From contig JAPOXD010000035.1 of assembly GCA_026707285.1 (NCBI GenBank), positions 1 through 51,962 of the forward strand: a DNA stretch of 51,962 bases, read 5' to 3'. A program made the translations under genes and the position numbers. This DNA comes from Chloroflexota bacterium. Its GTDB lineage: Bacteria; Chloroflexota; UBA11872. The notes under the pieces are model-generated. The model saw only the letters and a program-made list of their open reading frames with translations. It was not told the origin of the DNA and searched no databases. Numbering within the stretch: position 1 is the stretch's first letter; every line of letters begins with the position of its first letter. Below are positions 23,749-34,200 of the stretch, one piece after another.

Positions 23749-26160
23749 GTGCATACACACAACGCTCCGGTCGGCGCCGAGGCGGAAGCGGTCGGCGACG
23801 CGCGCGATCCCACGTCCCGGATGGCGGAAGCCTGCTTCCGCGTCACCGGGATGCTCGACGTCGACGACGCGGTGCAGGCGCTGGTGGACGAGGCCCGGTC
23901 GATCACCGACGCCCGCTACGGGGTGCTTGTGACGTTCGACGACGCCGGACACCTCGAGGACGCGGTGATGTCGGGGATGAGTCCCGCCGAGCGCGAACGG
24001 CTATCGGGGCTGCCCGAGGGCCAGCAACTCTTTGCGCACCTGCGGCACCTGCCGGGTGCGCTTCGAGTCCAGAATCTCCGGACCTACACCGCGTCACTCG
24101 GCTTTCCCGCCGACGCGATGCTCGCCGAGAGCTTTCTGGGAATGCCGATGCGCCACCTGGGCCAGCAAATCGGATGCGTCTTCCTGGGCGGCAAGCTCGA
24201 TGGCACGGAGTTCACACCGGAAAATGAACGCATCCTGGGCATGTTCGCGTCCCACGCGGCCGTGGTGCTCACCAACGCACGGTCGTATCGGGACGAACAG
24301 CGGGCCAAGGCCGAGCTGGAAGCCCTGATCAATGACTCTCCGCTCGGCGTGCTGGTGTTCGACGCGCGAACCGGCAATCTCCTGACCGTCAACGAGGAGA
24401 CGCGACGCATCGTGGGGGGCATGCGCGGGCGCGGCCACTCGCTGGAGGCGCTGTTGGGCGTGATGACCTTTCGCCACCCGGATGGGCACGAGCTCGATCT
24501 CGACGAGCTGCCGCTGACCCGCGCCCTGAGCAGCGGCGCCACCGTGCGCGCGGAGGAGCTCGTCATCGAGCATGCCGATGGACAAACGGTGCGCGTCCTG
24601 GTCAACGCCAAGCCCATCCGCTCGGAGGAAGGCGAGATCGTGTCCGTCGTCGCCACCATCCAGGACATGTCGTCGCTGGAGGAGGTCGAGCGCCAACGGG
24701 CCGAATTCCTGGGAATGGTGAGTCGCGGGCTGCGCACGCCGCTGACCACGATCAAGGGGTCCACTGCGACCGTGCTGAGCTCGTCCGCCCGGCCCGATCC
24801 GCAGGAGATGCTGCAGTTCTTCCAGATCATCGACGATCAAGCCGACCGGCTGCGGGAGCTGACGGCCGACCTCCTGGAAATCTCGCGCATCGAGACCGGC
24901 AAGCTGTCAGTCGCACCGCGACCGACCGACGTGGCGGAACTGGTCAACGAGGCCGCGCGCGCGTTCGAGCAATCCGACGCCACGCAACGCCTCCGTACGG
25001 TCCTTGCGCCTGAACTTCCCCCAGTTGCCGCCGAGGCTTCTCGTCTGCTCCAGGTGTTTCGCAACCTGCTCGGCACCGCGTCGCTTCTCTCACCGCGCGG
25101 TTCCACGATCACGCTGACGGCTTCCAAATCCGACGCCCACGTGGCGATCTACATCGCCTTTCAGGGCACCGAAATACCGGCCGACGACCGCCCGCATATC
25201 TTCAGCAAGCTCTACCGGCTGTCCGACGAATCCGCACACACGGCGAGCACCAATCTGGGCTTGGCGATTTCCAAGGGAATCGTGGAAGCTCACGGCGGGC
25301 GAATCTGGGCGGCAAGCGATGCCCCTGCGCGCGGATCGCAATTCGTCTTCACCCTGCCCATGGCAGCGCTGGACGAGCCTGCCGAGGATGCCTCGCCGCC
25401 GCTCGAGCGTACGTCGGATCAGGTGTCGACCGGCTCCGCGAGTCGCGAGGCGATCGTCGTCCTTGACAGTGACCCGCGCCTTCTGCGCTACGTTCGCCAT
25501 GAGCTCCGCGACGCCGGATTCAACCCCTATGTCGCCGACGACTACTTAATGCTCAAAGACCTTGTTCGAACGCGCCGGCCAAGCCTGGTTCTCGTGGACG
25601 TGAACGTCCTCAGCTTGGACGGCATTTCCTGGAACACACGACTCGCCGAGATCAGTGACGTGCCAACAATCGCGCTCTGCGATCGGGAGAGCGATCCTGA
25701 CCTTTCCGCCGCCCTCGAGTCCGGCGCCGTTGACTATCTGACCAAGCCCTTCTCGCCGAACGAGCTCCTCGCACGAGTAAGAATCGCGCTGACCAGGGCT
25801 CCTGCCTCAACCGCCGACGACCAGAGTCACCACTTTGTGCTCAAGGATCTCTCGATCAACTACGCGGCGCGTACCGTCACGGTTGCCGGACGGCCGGTCC
25901 AACTATCGGTCACCGAATACAATTTGCTTGCGGAACTGTCCACAAATTCCGGACGGGTATTGACCCAACATCACCTCCTCCAACGAGTTTGGGGACCCGG
26001 CCATTTGGACAATTCACAGATTCTCCGCACGTACATCAGATACTTGCGGAGAAAGCTCCACGACGACGTCAGCGATCCCAAATACATCTTCACATCGCCA
26101 TCCGTGGGCTACCACATGCCGGCACCCCCTGCTCCGGATGCCGCTGACGAGTCACTCTGA
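23749..26160 (+). CDS. GAF-PAS-degenerate histidine kinase-receiver-OmpR winged-helix fusion regulator
   Basis: The 803-residue soluble protein has a GAF-like domain (about 25-180), a PAS-like domain (190-310), a kinase core (315-540), a receiver (567-682) and an OmpR/PhoB-type DNA-binding domain (697-790). The kinase core looks inactive. The H-box His is replaced by Arg (VSRGLRTPL, R326). The N-box Asn is Thr (NLLGTAS, T443). The G1 DxGxG motif is AFQGTEIP (about 470-477). The G2-like LGLAISKGIVEAHGG remains. The receiver keeps its acidic pair, D617 and K666. The winged helix looks complete (VTEYNLLAEL, RTYIRYLRRKL, VGYHMP). The protein therefore probably senses a small ligand and binds DNA without its own phosphorelay. 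The start is GTG; an in-frame ATG at 23,821 is an alternative. It diverges from the giant gene and may control it (inference). Confidence 0.9.
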   Translation: MHTHNAPVGAEAEAVGDARDPTSRMAEACFRVTGMLDVDDAVQALVDEARSITDARYGVLVTFDDAGHLEDAVMSGMSPAERERLSGLPEGQQLFAHLRHLPGALRVQNLRTYTASLGFPADAMLAESFLGMPMRHLGQQIGCVFLGGKLDGTEFTPENERILGMFASHAAVVLTNARSYRDEQRAKAELEALINDSPLGVLVFDARTGNLLTVNEETRRIVGGMRGRGHSLEALLGVMTFRHPDGHELDLDELPLTRALSSGATVRAEELVIEHADGQTVRVLVNAKPIRSEEGEIVSVVATIQDMSSLEEVERQRAEFLGMVSRGLRTPLTTIKGSTATVLSSSARPDPQEMLQFFQIIDDQADRLRELTADLLEISRIETGKLSVAPRPTDVAELVNEAARAFEQSDATQRLRTVLAPELPPVAAEASRLLQVFRNLLGTASLLSPRGSTITLTASKSDAHVAIYIAFQGTEIPADDRPHIFSKLYRLSDESAHTASTNLGLAISKGIVEAHGGRIWAASDAPARGSQFVFTLPMAALDEPAEDASPPLERTSDQVSTGSASREAIVVLDSDPRLLRYVRHELRDAGFNPYVADDYLMLKDLVRTRRPSLVLVDVNVLSLDGISWNTRLAEISDVPTIALCDRESDPDLSAALESGAVDYLTKPFSPNELLARVRIALTRAPASTADDQSHHFVLKDLSINYAARTVTVAGRPVQLSVTEYNLLAELSTNSGRVLTQHHLLQRVWGPGHLDNSQILRTYIRYLRRKLHDDVSDPKYIFTSPSVGYHMPAPPAPDAADESL

Positions 26161-26227
26161 TGCTGTCTCTCATTTCGATTCACGTCTCATTGAAATCTGA
26201 TCCCGGATCCTCAACGATGGGCTGACA

Positions 26228-27079
26228 ATGGCTATCCGCATCGTCACTGACAGCGTGGCCGACTTGCCCCCTGACGTTGCACGCGCCAACGAGATTTCTG
26301 TTGTGCCGCTATATGTCTTGATCGGCGGCGAAGCATTTCGGGACGGTATCGACATAGACGCCGATGCGTTCTATTCCCGCCTGATCACACTCGCCAAACT
26401 GCCGACCACGTCGCAGCCATCCGCTCTAGACTTTGCAGATGTATATCGCCGTTTGATAGACCAGGGTCATGACATCGTCTCGATCCATGTCAGCTCAAAG
26501 TTAAGCGGCACGCTAAACTCGGCGGAGCTGGCCAAGTCTGCGATCGGAGAGCCTCATCGCATCGAAATCGTCGACTCCCTACTCGCCGGCGGATCGCAGG
26601 GGCTCTTGACCCTCAGCGCGTCGGGGTGGGCGAAGGAAATGACCTCGCACATCGACGTGGCGCAACGCGTACGCGAATCCGCATCTGCAAATTTCGGTTA
26701 TATCACGGTCGACACTCTGAAATATCTTAAAATGGGCGGCCGCATTGGCAAGGCGCAAGCATTCCTGGGCGGCCTACTGGATTTCAAACCGATCGTTTGC
26801 GTTCGCGATGGCGAGGTGCACCCGGTCGAGCGTCCTCGAACTCGCCGTCGAGCCATTGCCCGGCTCACCTCAATAGTGCGCGACTTAGCCCCGATCCGAA
26901 GTCTGCACGTGAGCTATACCACCGGTGCTCAGGATGCCGTCGTCATTCGCGACGCGCTGGCCGATCTCGTGGATCCGGACGCGCTTGTGGAGTCACGGTT
27001 TGGACCGGTCCTGGGCACGCATCTTGGTCCCAACACCATTGGCGTGGCAGTAACTCGCGCGAACTCCGCCGGGTACTAG
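26228..27079 (+). CDS. DegV family protein (EDD-fold fatty-acid-binding protein)
   Basis: The 283-residue protein begins IRIVTDSVADLPPDVARANE, the standard DegV N-terminus. It has TSQPSALDF for lipid binding, a VSIHVSSKLSGTLNSA segment, and the conserved VDTLKYLKMGGRIGKAQAF stretch. DegV proteins bind fatty acids and, in Firmicutes, some act as FakB partners of a fatty acid kinase. No FakA-type gene is nearby. The length is normal for the family. It follows the regulator gene by 67 bp on the same strand, so co-transcription is possible. The Shine-Dalgarno sequence is weak. Confidence 0.93.
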   Translation: MAIRIVTDSVADLPPDVARANEISVVPLYVLIGGEAFRDGIDIDADAFYSRLITLAKLPTTSQPSALDFADVYRRLIDQGHDIVSIHVSSKLSGTLNSAELAKSAIGEPHRIEIVDSLLAGGSQGLLTLSASGWAKEMTSHIDVAQRVRESASANFGYITVDTLKYLKMGGRIGKAQAFLGGLLDFKPIVCVRDGEVHPVERPRTRRRAIARLTSIVRDLAPIRSLHVSYTTGAQDAVVIRDALADLVDPDALVESRFGPVLGTHLGPNTIGVAVTRANSAGY

Positions 27080-27906
27080 AGCTGGGATGATACGGGTGAC
27101 AAATCCGGGAAGCGGATCCAGCGACCGATGCGGACTTGGCGGGTGAGCCCCGCGCGGCGGATGCGTGGGTGCCATTGGCTAGCGAGGCGCACGGAGAGAG
27201 GGAATTGGGCTAGGGTTTGGCAAGCTACGGTGCGGAGCCACGTACTGCGCAGTGAATACTCTCAAGAGTTATCACAATTGTGGAGTGGCCAAGCGCTGTG
27301 GCAGGCCCGCCGGCTCCGCCCTTCGCGGCAAACCAAGGCTCCCAAACCTGTAAGAACCTCGTTGGAGCCCACACCCGGAATTGAACCGGGGACCTCGTTC
27401 TTACCAACTATTTCGCTGCTAGCGCTGTGGCACACACCAGTAGACTGCGAGCGAAACGCATCACATTATGGTGTGGTGGGTTTTCCGGGGCCTGTAATCC
27501 CCGGGCCGAATGACCCGAAACGACGTTTAGCTAACCGGTACGACCCAAAAAATCGCTCGCAACGAGCTCCGAGAGTACCGGATCGTTGCCGCACCGAGGC
27601 GATCCGACCTCGACTAGCGTGGCTCCGGGGCTTGGCCAGTCGCAACTGTGCCGAGCGCCATCGTGCAGTCGATTCTGAACGGGGCATTCCGCCAGCATGC
27701 GGATACTCATCCTGCAAACGCGCCCGTGCCAAGCCGCAACCAAAGCTCCAGACCCTCGTGGCCTTCTGCTTGGTACTGGAAGCTCACGGCCACCGTAACG
27801 TCAATCGGCACGGTGGCGCTCCGTCGCCAGCGCGAGTTGTGTATGCAAAGCCGAATTCGCATCTGATCTGCCGTCGCCGACGGCGGCTGAGGACAAGCGC
27901 TTGACG
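27080..27906. other. Gene-free stretch containing the tRNA-Thr fragment
   Basis: I see no convincing protein gene here; the plus-strand open frame at 27,128-27,904 has arginine-rich, low-information composition. The stretch holds the 3' half of a tRNA-Thr gene at 27,363-27,407. A 12-bp direct repeat AGCGCTGTGGCA at 27,292-27,303 and 27,421-27,432 flanks that fragment. The remainder shows no repeat or RNA that I recognise. Confidence 0.6.
27363..27407 (-). pseudogene. 3' half of a tRNA-Thr(GGT) gene; candidate attachment site
   Basis: Read on the minus strand, it runs from the anticodon loop (TTGGTAA, anticodon GGT) through a variable region, a perfect T-arm (CCCGG-TTCAATT-CCGGG) and the acceptor strand TGTGGGC-T-CCA. 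The sequence 5' of the anticodon cannot form an anticodon stem, D-arm or 5' acceptor strand (GCCCACA expected). It is therefore a fragment and not a working tRNA. Such fragments, broken at the anticodon loop, are typical att sites left by tyrosine-recombinase elements. The element would lie on the higher-coordinate side. Confidence 0.75.
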
Positions 27907-30900
27907 CTAGCCGGGCACCGGTTGTCGCAACGCCTCGCGAACACGCTCGACCGCAGCTGCCAGGTTAGGAACGCTGCGCTCTTCGTTCGCATGCAGGAAC
28001 AGGAATCGGCACGCCGCAACCCACTGTTGGAGCGACTCCTCCAGAGCCAATGCATAAGTCGCACCCTGCAATTCGTAACGCGCCAGCGCCTGATCAACCG
28101 CCTCACCGTCGCGTAGGGCGTCAGTCTTGTAGTCCACTACGACCAAACCTCCGTCACCGGTCTGATACATCAGGTCGATAAAACCCTCGACCAGGACTTC
28201 GCGCCCGCTTCCGTCGGAGATGGGTGCGGCAACGTAGACCTCTCGCCAATAGCGGTCTGACGCGACGGCATCTTGCAGGCTCGGACTGCCGAGGGCAGCG
28301 CGAATCAGTCGCGAGACGTCCGCCGAAGCACTCGGACCCAGGCCTTCGGCGGCGCTCTGCGCCTTCGCAACCGCGCCTATTGCGATTTCGTCAGCCGCTT
28401 CAATGTTGATCGTCTGGAGTGCCGCATGGACGGCGCGGCCGATGCCGGTGCCAGCGCGTCCTCGACGCCACGGCGGCAAGTCATCGGCTGGTTCGTCTTT
28501 CTCCAGATTGCGATCTTCGGGACTTGTGCCCTTGGCAAGGCTTGTGGCGGACCTAACGTGGAAGACGGAGTTTTCGCGGATCGCAGCCTCGCGCTTTTCG
28601 AGCCACTGCTCGCGGCTGTCTGCCGTGTCAATTCCTTCCTGTAGCTCTGCATCCCTGACCCTCTCCGCCGGTGCCCTCTCCCCTTCTGCACGATCATCCT
28701 GCTGAGGCAGTACAGGCGTGAAGCGGCGAAATAGAGGCGCATTTGCGTCAATCGAATGCTGATCAACTAGATCGGCGATTATGTGTGCGTCCGTCGTCGG
28801 GCTGTCGCCTGCCTTCCGATAGAGACTGATAACCAGATGGTCGCGGGCTCGGGTGGCGGATACGTAGTTCAGTCGAACGCGTTCGGCGCGCTGCATACTT
28901 GCTTCACGCTCATATAGTTCGGCGTAGCCGCGCGTCTGCAGACTCTTTCTGAAGTACAGCTCAGGTGCCTCGCCGGTGCGCCAGAGTAAGCGGGGCCGCT
29001 CGTCGCGAGGCCGGACGTTTAGACCGGCAAGTACGACCACCGGAAACTCGAGGCCCTTAGCCGCGTGAATCGTCAGGATACGCACGGCGTCGTGGTCGGA
29101 CTCCGGCACGACGGACTCGACAACGCGGGTATCCTCGTCGGTCTGATGCTGGGCCCACCTTAGAAACTCGTTGAGAGTGCGCCCGCCGCGATCGCTGAAA
29201 CCGCGGGCCTGGTCGAGGAGGAATCGCAGCCGCTGCCAGCGGTCACGCGGACGCCGGTCGACGACGGCTAATTCCATCAACCGCCGCTCCCGGATCACGC
29301 GTTCAACCAGAGCACTCACCGACAGTCCCCACCGTTCGACGGCGGTGGATCGGAACCATCGCAGCGCCTCAGCGACAGGATGGCCGGCGGGAATCCTGTC
29401 CGGAATCTCTGCGCGATAGTCCCAGTGGCCGCTGGCCTCTCGCCAGCCCAGCAGGTCTTCGTCGGAACAAGCAAACGCCGGTGATCGCAACGATCCCACG
29501 AGCGCGACTTCGTCGGTTGGATCATCGAGCGCACGGAGAATGCCGAGCAGCCTGGCGACATCCTCACTGTGGTAAACCAATGATCGGCTCTCGAGCCGGT
29601 AGGGGATGTTTCGCTCGTCGAGTTCAGGGAGCAACTGGCTGAGTCCCGTGCGCGTGGGCACCAGCACCGCGATATCGGAGTAATTTGCTGGCCGCCACGC
29701 TCCGTCGATCTGGTCGAGCACCGGCCACTCGGCCTGCCGCACATCAGCAATGATCTCTCCTAACTCCTGCGCTTCAGCTTGTCGCACAGCAGGAAGCAAC
29801 GCCTCGAGTTCGTCGCCGGCGACCACAACGCCAGGCGCGGTTCGCCCCGCCAATCGCTCGCGGTGGGCCTGCAAGTCTTCCCAGACTGCTTGGCCACCGC
29901 TCGAGTCATCCTGCATCAGCGGCCCAAAGACCGCATTCACAAAGTCCGTGACACCTGGCTGCGAGCGAAAGTTCTGGATGAGGTGCACGCGCGAGCTCGC
30001 GTGACGCTCGCGAACAGCGGTGTATTGCTCGATATCTGCGCGTCGAAAGCGATAGATCGACTGTTTGGGATCGCCGACATAGAAGAGGCCGCCCTCTTTC
30101 TCACCGGCAATGGCATCGGCGATCTCGGCTTGGAGCGGATCGGTGTCCTGAAACTCGTCGATCAGAATGAAGCGAAACCGATCGCGGATGCGCGCGGCCA
30201 CTGAAGGGTTGTCACGCAGCAGCGTGCGGCAGTGGACGAGCAGGTCCTGAAAGCCGAGTCGACCGTGGCGGCGGCGCTGGTCCGCGTAGTCGAGTACGAA
30301 CTCCCGGATCGCGTTATAGATGGGCGAGCAAATGCACTCGACGACTTCGAGCCGCAGCCGCTCGCGACGCTCGTGGAGGCTTCGCATCGCGTCGCGAATC
30401 TCATTGAGTGCCTCACCAATCCAATTGCCTCTCGCACCCACATTCCCAACGCGGAGCGACGTCGGAGTTGAGTGTTCGAGCAGCTTGGCCAACGCACCAT
30501 GATCGTCGGCGGATTCGCTCAGACGGTCAGCGAAGATCTCTAAGTCTTGAAGACGCCGATTGAGGCGATCGTGGTCATTGGTACATGCGCCACGCCGCTC
30601 AATCACGGATCGCAAATCGGAAACGAATGCAGCAACGTCGACACGCCCAGCGGCCATGGCCGACGTTTCGGGCTGCGCCCGATCCCAATCCTCATGCACC
30701 TTGCGCGCGACCTCCGCCAGATGGTCTAGGGTCACGCTGGCGTCGAACGCACTGCGCATTGGATCCGTAAGCTCCGGACGTTCAAGCATGTTGTCGAGAC
30801 AGTCGCGCCAGCGCTCGGCGAGCTCAATGCTGGACTCGGTGTCGTCGACGATCTCAAACCCTGGCGGAAGTCCTGCCTCAAGCGGATAGAGCGCGAGGAT

Positions 30901-31242
30901 GCGCGCGGCGAAGGCGTGGATGGTTTCGATTGCAGCGCTTTCGAGCTCCTCCAGCGCAGCCTCGCATCGTTGTTGGCGCTCGCGATCGGCTGAGTTGTCG
31001 GATTCTTCTTCGAGGCGTTCCAGGATTCGGTCGCGTAGCTCGGCGGCAGCCTTTTCGGTGAACGTGATCGCTGCAATTCCAGAACCGTCGACCCGACCTG
31101 AGGCAATCAAATTGACAATCCGCTCAACCATTTGGTGCGTTTTGCCAGTGCCAGCTCCAGCCTCGACAAATAGTGTCTCATCGAGCGCTTGCTCGATTCG
31201 GGTTCGATCTTCCCGATCGCTCAGTTGGATGACGGCGCTCAC
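27907..31242 (-). CDS. AddA/RecB-like UvrD-family helicase with C-terminal PD-(D/E)XK nuclease
   Basis: The 1,111-residue protein has the SF1A helicase Walker A VEAGAGTGKT (residues 26-35), motif Ia TFTEKAAAELRDR, Walker B FILIDEFQDTDP, motif III GDPKQSIYRFRRAD and motif V TIHAAKGLEFPVV. At the C-terminus GFIDLMYQ plus VVDYKTD (about 1,020-1,041) and a later Q form the RecB-type nuclease site. It starts with GTG inside the last codons of the upstream gene (GTGA overlap), so the two are translationally coupled, as AddB-AddA pairs are. Function by family: processive unwinding and trimming of double-strand ends for recombination, which also degrades phage DNA. Its place beside a tRNA fragment leaves open whether this is the housekeeping or an island copy. 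Confidence 0.93.
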   Translation of the reverse strand: MSAVIQLSDREDRTRIEQALDETLFVEAGAGTGKTHQMVERIVNLIASGRVDGSGIAAITFTEKAAAELRDRILERLEEESDNSADRERQQRCEAALEELESAAIETIHAFAARILALYPLEAGLPPGFEIVDDTESSIELAERWRDCLDNMLERPELTDPMRSAFDASVTLDHLAEVARKVHEDWDRAQPETSAMAAGRVDVAAFVSDLRSVIERRGACTNDHDRLNRRLQDLEIFADRLSESADDHGALAKLLEHSTPTSLRVGNVGARGNWIGEALNEIRDAMRSLHERRERLRLEVVECICSPIYNAIREFVLDYADQRRRHGRLGFQDLLVHCRTLLRDNPSVAARIRDRFRFILIDEFQDTDPLQAEIADAIAGEKEGGLFYVGDPKQSIYRFRRADIEQYTAVRERHASSRVHLIQNFRSQPGVTDFVNAVFGPLMQDDSSGGQAVWEDLQAHRERLAGRTAPGVVVAGDELEALLPAVRQAEAQELGEIIADVRQAEWPVLDQIDGAWRPANYSDIAVLVPTRTGLSQLLPELDERNIPYRLESRSLVYHSEDVARLLGILRALDDPTDEVALVGSLRSPAFACSDEDLLGWREASGHWDYRAEIPDRIPAGHPVAEALRWFRSTAVERWGLSVSALVERVIRERRLMELAVVDRRPRDRWQRLRFLLDQARGFSDRGGRTLNEFLRWAQHQTDEDTRVVESVVPESDHDAVRILTIHAAKGLEFPVVVLAGLNVRPRDERPRLLWRTGEAPELYFRKSLQTRGYAELYEREASMQRAERVRLNYVSATRARDHLVISLYRKAGDSPTTDAHIIADLVDQHSIDANAPLFRRFTPVLPQQDDRAEGERAPAERVRDAELQEGIDTADSREQWLEKREAAIRENSVFHVRSATSLAKGTSPEDRNLEKDEPADDLPPWRRGRAGTGIGRAVHAALQTINIEAADEIAIGAVAKAQSAAEGLGPSASADVSRLIRAALGSPSLQDAVASDRYWREVYVAAPISDGSGREVLVEGFIDLMYQTGDGGLVVVDYKTDALRDGEAVDQALARYELQGATYALALEESLQQWVAACRFLFLHANEERSVPNLAAAVERVREALRQPVPG

Positions 31243-34200
31243 GTTGCATCGCCGTCCACGAGGGAGACGTAGCCTGCCAGCCGCGGATCGTAACGGGTCG
31301 CATTCCAGGTGGACTGGCGGTCGCGCGAGCAGACTGCGTCATAGGCGCAGTGTTCACAGTTCTGCGGACCATGATAGGCGTCATCGCCCGGATGGGCAGG
31401 GTAGTGCCCCCGTCCAATTCCGTCGACAATGTGCCCCAGCACATCGCGAAATCGATCGGTTGCAGTGTCGCCCCAGGTCACCTCAAGGCTGCTGAAATCT
31501 CCACGGTCGGTGATAAACCAGTATGAGGATGTGACCTCTACGGACGAGGGATCACTGCTCTGCTGCGCTGCTGCGACCGCATAGACAGGAAGCTGGAGAT
31601 ACTGGCCCCGAATCACGGGGTCCTCGTCTAGGTCGCTTCGAGTAGGCCTCAATCGACCCGTCTTGTAGTCGATAACCTCAAGGCGGCCGTCGTCGGCTGA
31701 CTGATCGATTCGATCGATCTTGCCGCGCAAATGCACCATTCGACCGTCGGGCAACGTGAGCGACACCGGCGGGCTGCCTGCAAGACCAAAGGCGTACTCA
31801 CTTGAGACCTGAATGACCCCGCGGTCGGCTCTGCGCTTGTTGTCCTGGGTTAGGAATTCCTGGAGGTCATCCTGGATCAGCTGACGTTCTCGCTGCCACA
31901 ACAGGTCGCGTCCGGTCACGCCCCGCCGCTCGGCGGCGTCACACTTGTCGCCGGCGATGGTTGCCAGGGAGCGGCGATGTGACTCCGTCCATTCATCGTT
32001 CGGAGTCTGGGGGCCTGCGACGCTGCTGAAGAACGTATGCAGGATGTCGTGAATGAGCGCACCGCGTTCCAATGGCGAAATCACCAGGTCATCCTCGGCC
32101 TCGTCTTGTTCGGCGACTCTGAGCACTCGGCCGAGGAAATAGCGATAGGGGCAGACTGCCCAATCTTGTAGAGCGCTTGGCGAGTGCGGTCGTTGGGCAT
32201 AGCTCGGCGTTCCGCCGACGATATGCCCGTCCCACTCGCCAAACGAGTTGCTGCGCCGCGCTTTCTGAAGGACCAGCCCGCGCCTTAGCGGGAGCTCGCT
32301 TCTGACGAGGAAGTGATCTTCGGGCTTTGCGGCGCGGCGGATGCTGCGGAGGTCGTACTCCTGCCTCGCTCCGGGGACTAGCGCATTTGCCACCGACCAC
32401 TCGAATGAGGGAACTGTGTGGAACCAAGTGCAACTGTCGAGAGCGTCGATCTTTGATCCGTAGACACGCCGCCCGTGGAGAACAGTGGCGGATTCGAGTA
32501 GCCAGCGGCTGGGAAAGCGCGCGCGTTGTCCCCGGACATCGGCGCGTGGATAGCTGAGGTGGCGTTCCTCCGCCGACCAGAGCGCAGCCAGATACTCGGA
32601 GCGCCGCCGGCGCGCCCGATCGCGAGCGCCGCTGAGCCCGGCCTCGTTTCGCAGCGGTTCGGGCAACAGTGGGTCTTCACGGTCCAAGCCGGGCAGCGAG
32701 CGTTCGGCAGCTCCGACGATGAAGACTATGTCCCAGTCGGTCCCCACTCCCGCAGAAAGCGGCCCGACGAAAACGCCACGGCCGAAGTGACCAACCCGCC
32801 CGGAAGGGCGGTCGAGACAGCGCTCAGCGGCAGCGCGGAAGGACGCCGGGTCGGTCTCGCCCAACTCGTCCAGTTGGGCGAGCGACCTGAGAAGATCATC
32901 GACGGCGCCCCACGCTTCAACCTCGCGCGCCACATCGGCGGATCCGTCCATGCCCAGACGCGCCGCGAAGGCGTTACGTCCGCCCAGATAGCGCTCCAAC
33001 AGAACCTCCGCGCCGCGGGCATAGGCTGACCATGTTGCGGTTCGCGAGATCCTTCGAATCCCATCGACAAGCTCGCGGACGAACTCCCGAAACTCGCGCA
33101 ACTCAGCGAGCTCCCGCTCCATCGCGAGCACACGCCACGGGTGTTCGTCCTCCTCGTCCCGCTGCAGCCTGCTGAGTTCGCCCTCAATCTTGGTGCGGTG
33201 CTGAGCAAGGCGCTCAAGCCAGTGGCGCGGGTCACGGAGGAGGTTTGCCCTGCGAGCAATTCGACTCCATCGGGCTGCCGGAGCGATCTGTCGGTTGGCT
33301 CTGAGGATGGGTGCTCCCGATAGCCAGGGCGCAACGGCTTCGTCCCACGAAATCCGTTTCGGCGTAGAGGCCAAACGCTCCGCGATCTGCAATAGCGATA
33401 GCAGCGTTCGCCCGACAATCGTTTGGCCAGATGTGATCGGCAGGCGGCCGTTCCAAGGGATTTCGGCGGCGTCGAGCTGTTCGGCTGCAATTCGCTGATA
33501 GGGGTCAGGATGGGCGTAGAGGATGGCCGCGCGGTGCAGAGGTCGACCGCCGCTCAGGCGATGGCTGAGCTGGCGAATCGCGTCACGGATTTCTTCCTCG
33601 GCGTCGGGAGCCTGCAGAATTTGGCTCACAGCGGGAGACTCATTGACTGTCAAGTTCTCCCTTGGCTCAGGCCAACCGCTAAGGGCGTTCTTGTCGACCG
33701 TCGGGTCACCACTGAGTCCGACCACCACTTCGAGCGGTACCCGGTCCGAAAGAGCGGAAACAAAGCGTTTCTGGCGCAGGGTCAACTCGCCGGGGAAATA
33801 GAGCACGACGCCCCCAATGTCGCGCAGGATCACCGCGTCCTGTTCGAGCACCTTGGTTGCAGCCACCACGAGGTCGCGCTCGTCATAGAAGCTACGCACA
33901 CGACTGCGAAAGTCTCGGTAGCGATCGACGAGACAACGGTGGCGTTCCGAGTTGGCCCCAATTCGGTCAAGAGCTTCGTCGTCACAAATGTCGAGTTCGG
34001 AGAAGGCGAACTCGAGGCTTTGAAGAGCCAGGCCGTCGAGGAGGACATCGCCGAGGAACGCCTCGCGCACATCATAGACAGCGGCACGAATGGCCTCGAT
34101 GCGATAGACGGTGCTGAGCGGTCGCCGCCCGCCCGCCGCGAGCGTCGGTGACCCGATTAGCTCAATCAGGCGATCCAGCACCAGCATGCGCACGTTCACG

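Noticed and set aside
27363-27440. A complete tRNA-Thr gene
   Set aside because: The region 5' of the anticodon cannot form a D-arm, anticodon stem or matching acceptor strand.
27128-27904. Plus-strand open frame of 258 residues
   Set aside because: It runs across the tRNA-Thr fragment and has arginine-rich, uninformative composition.
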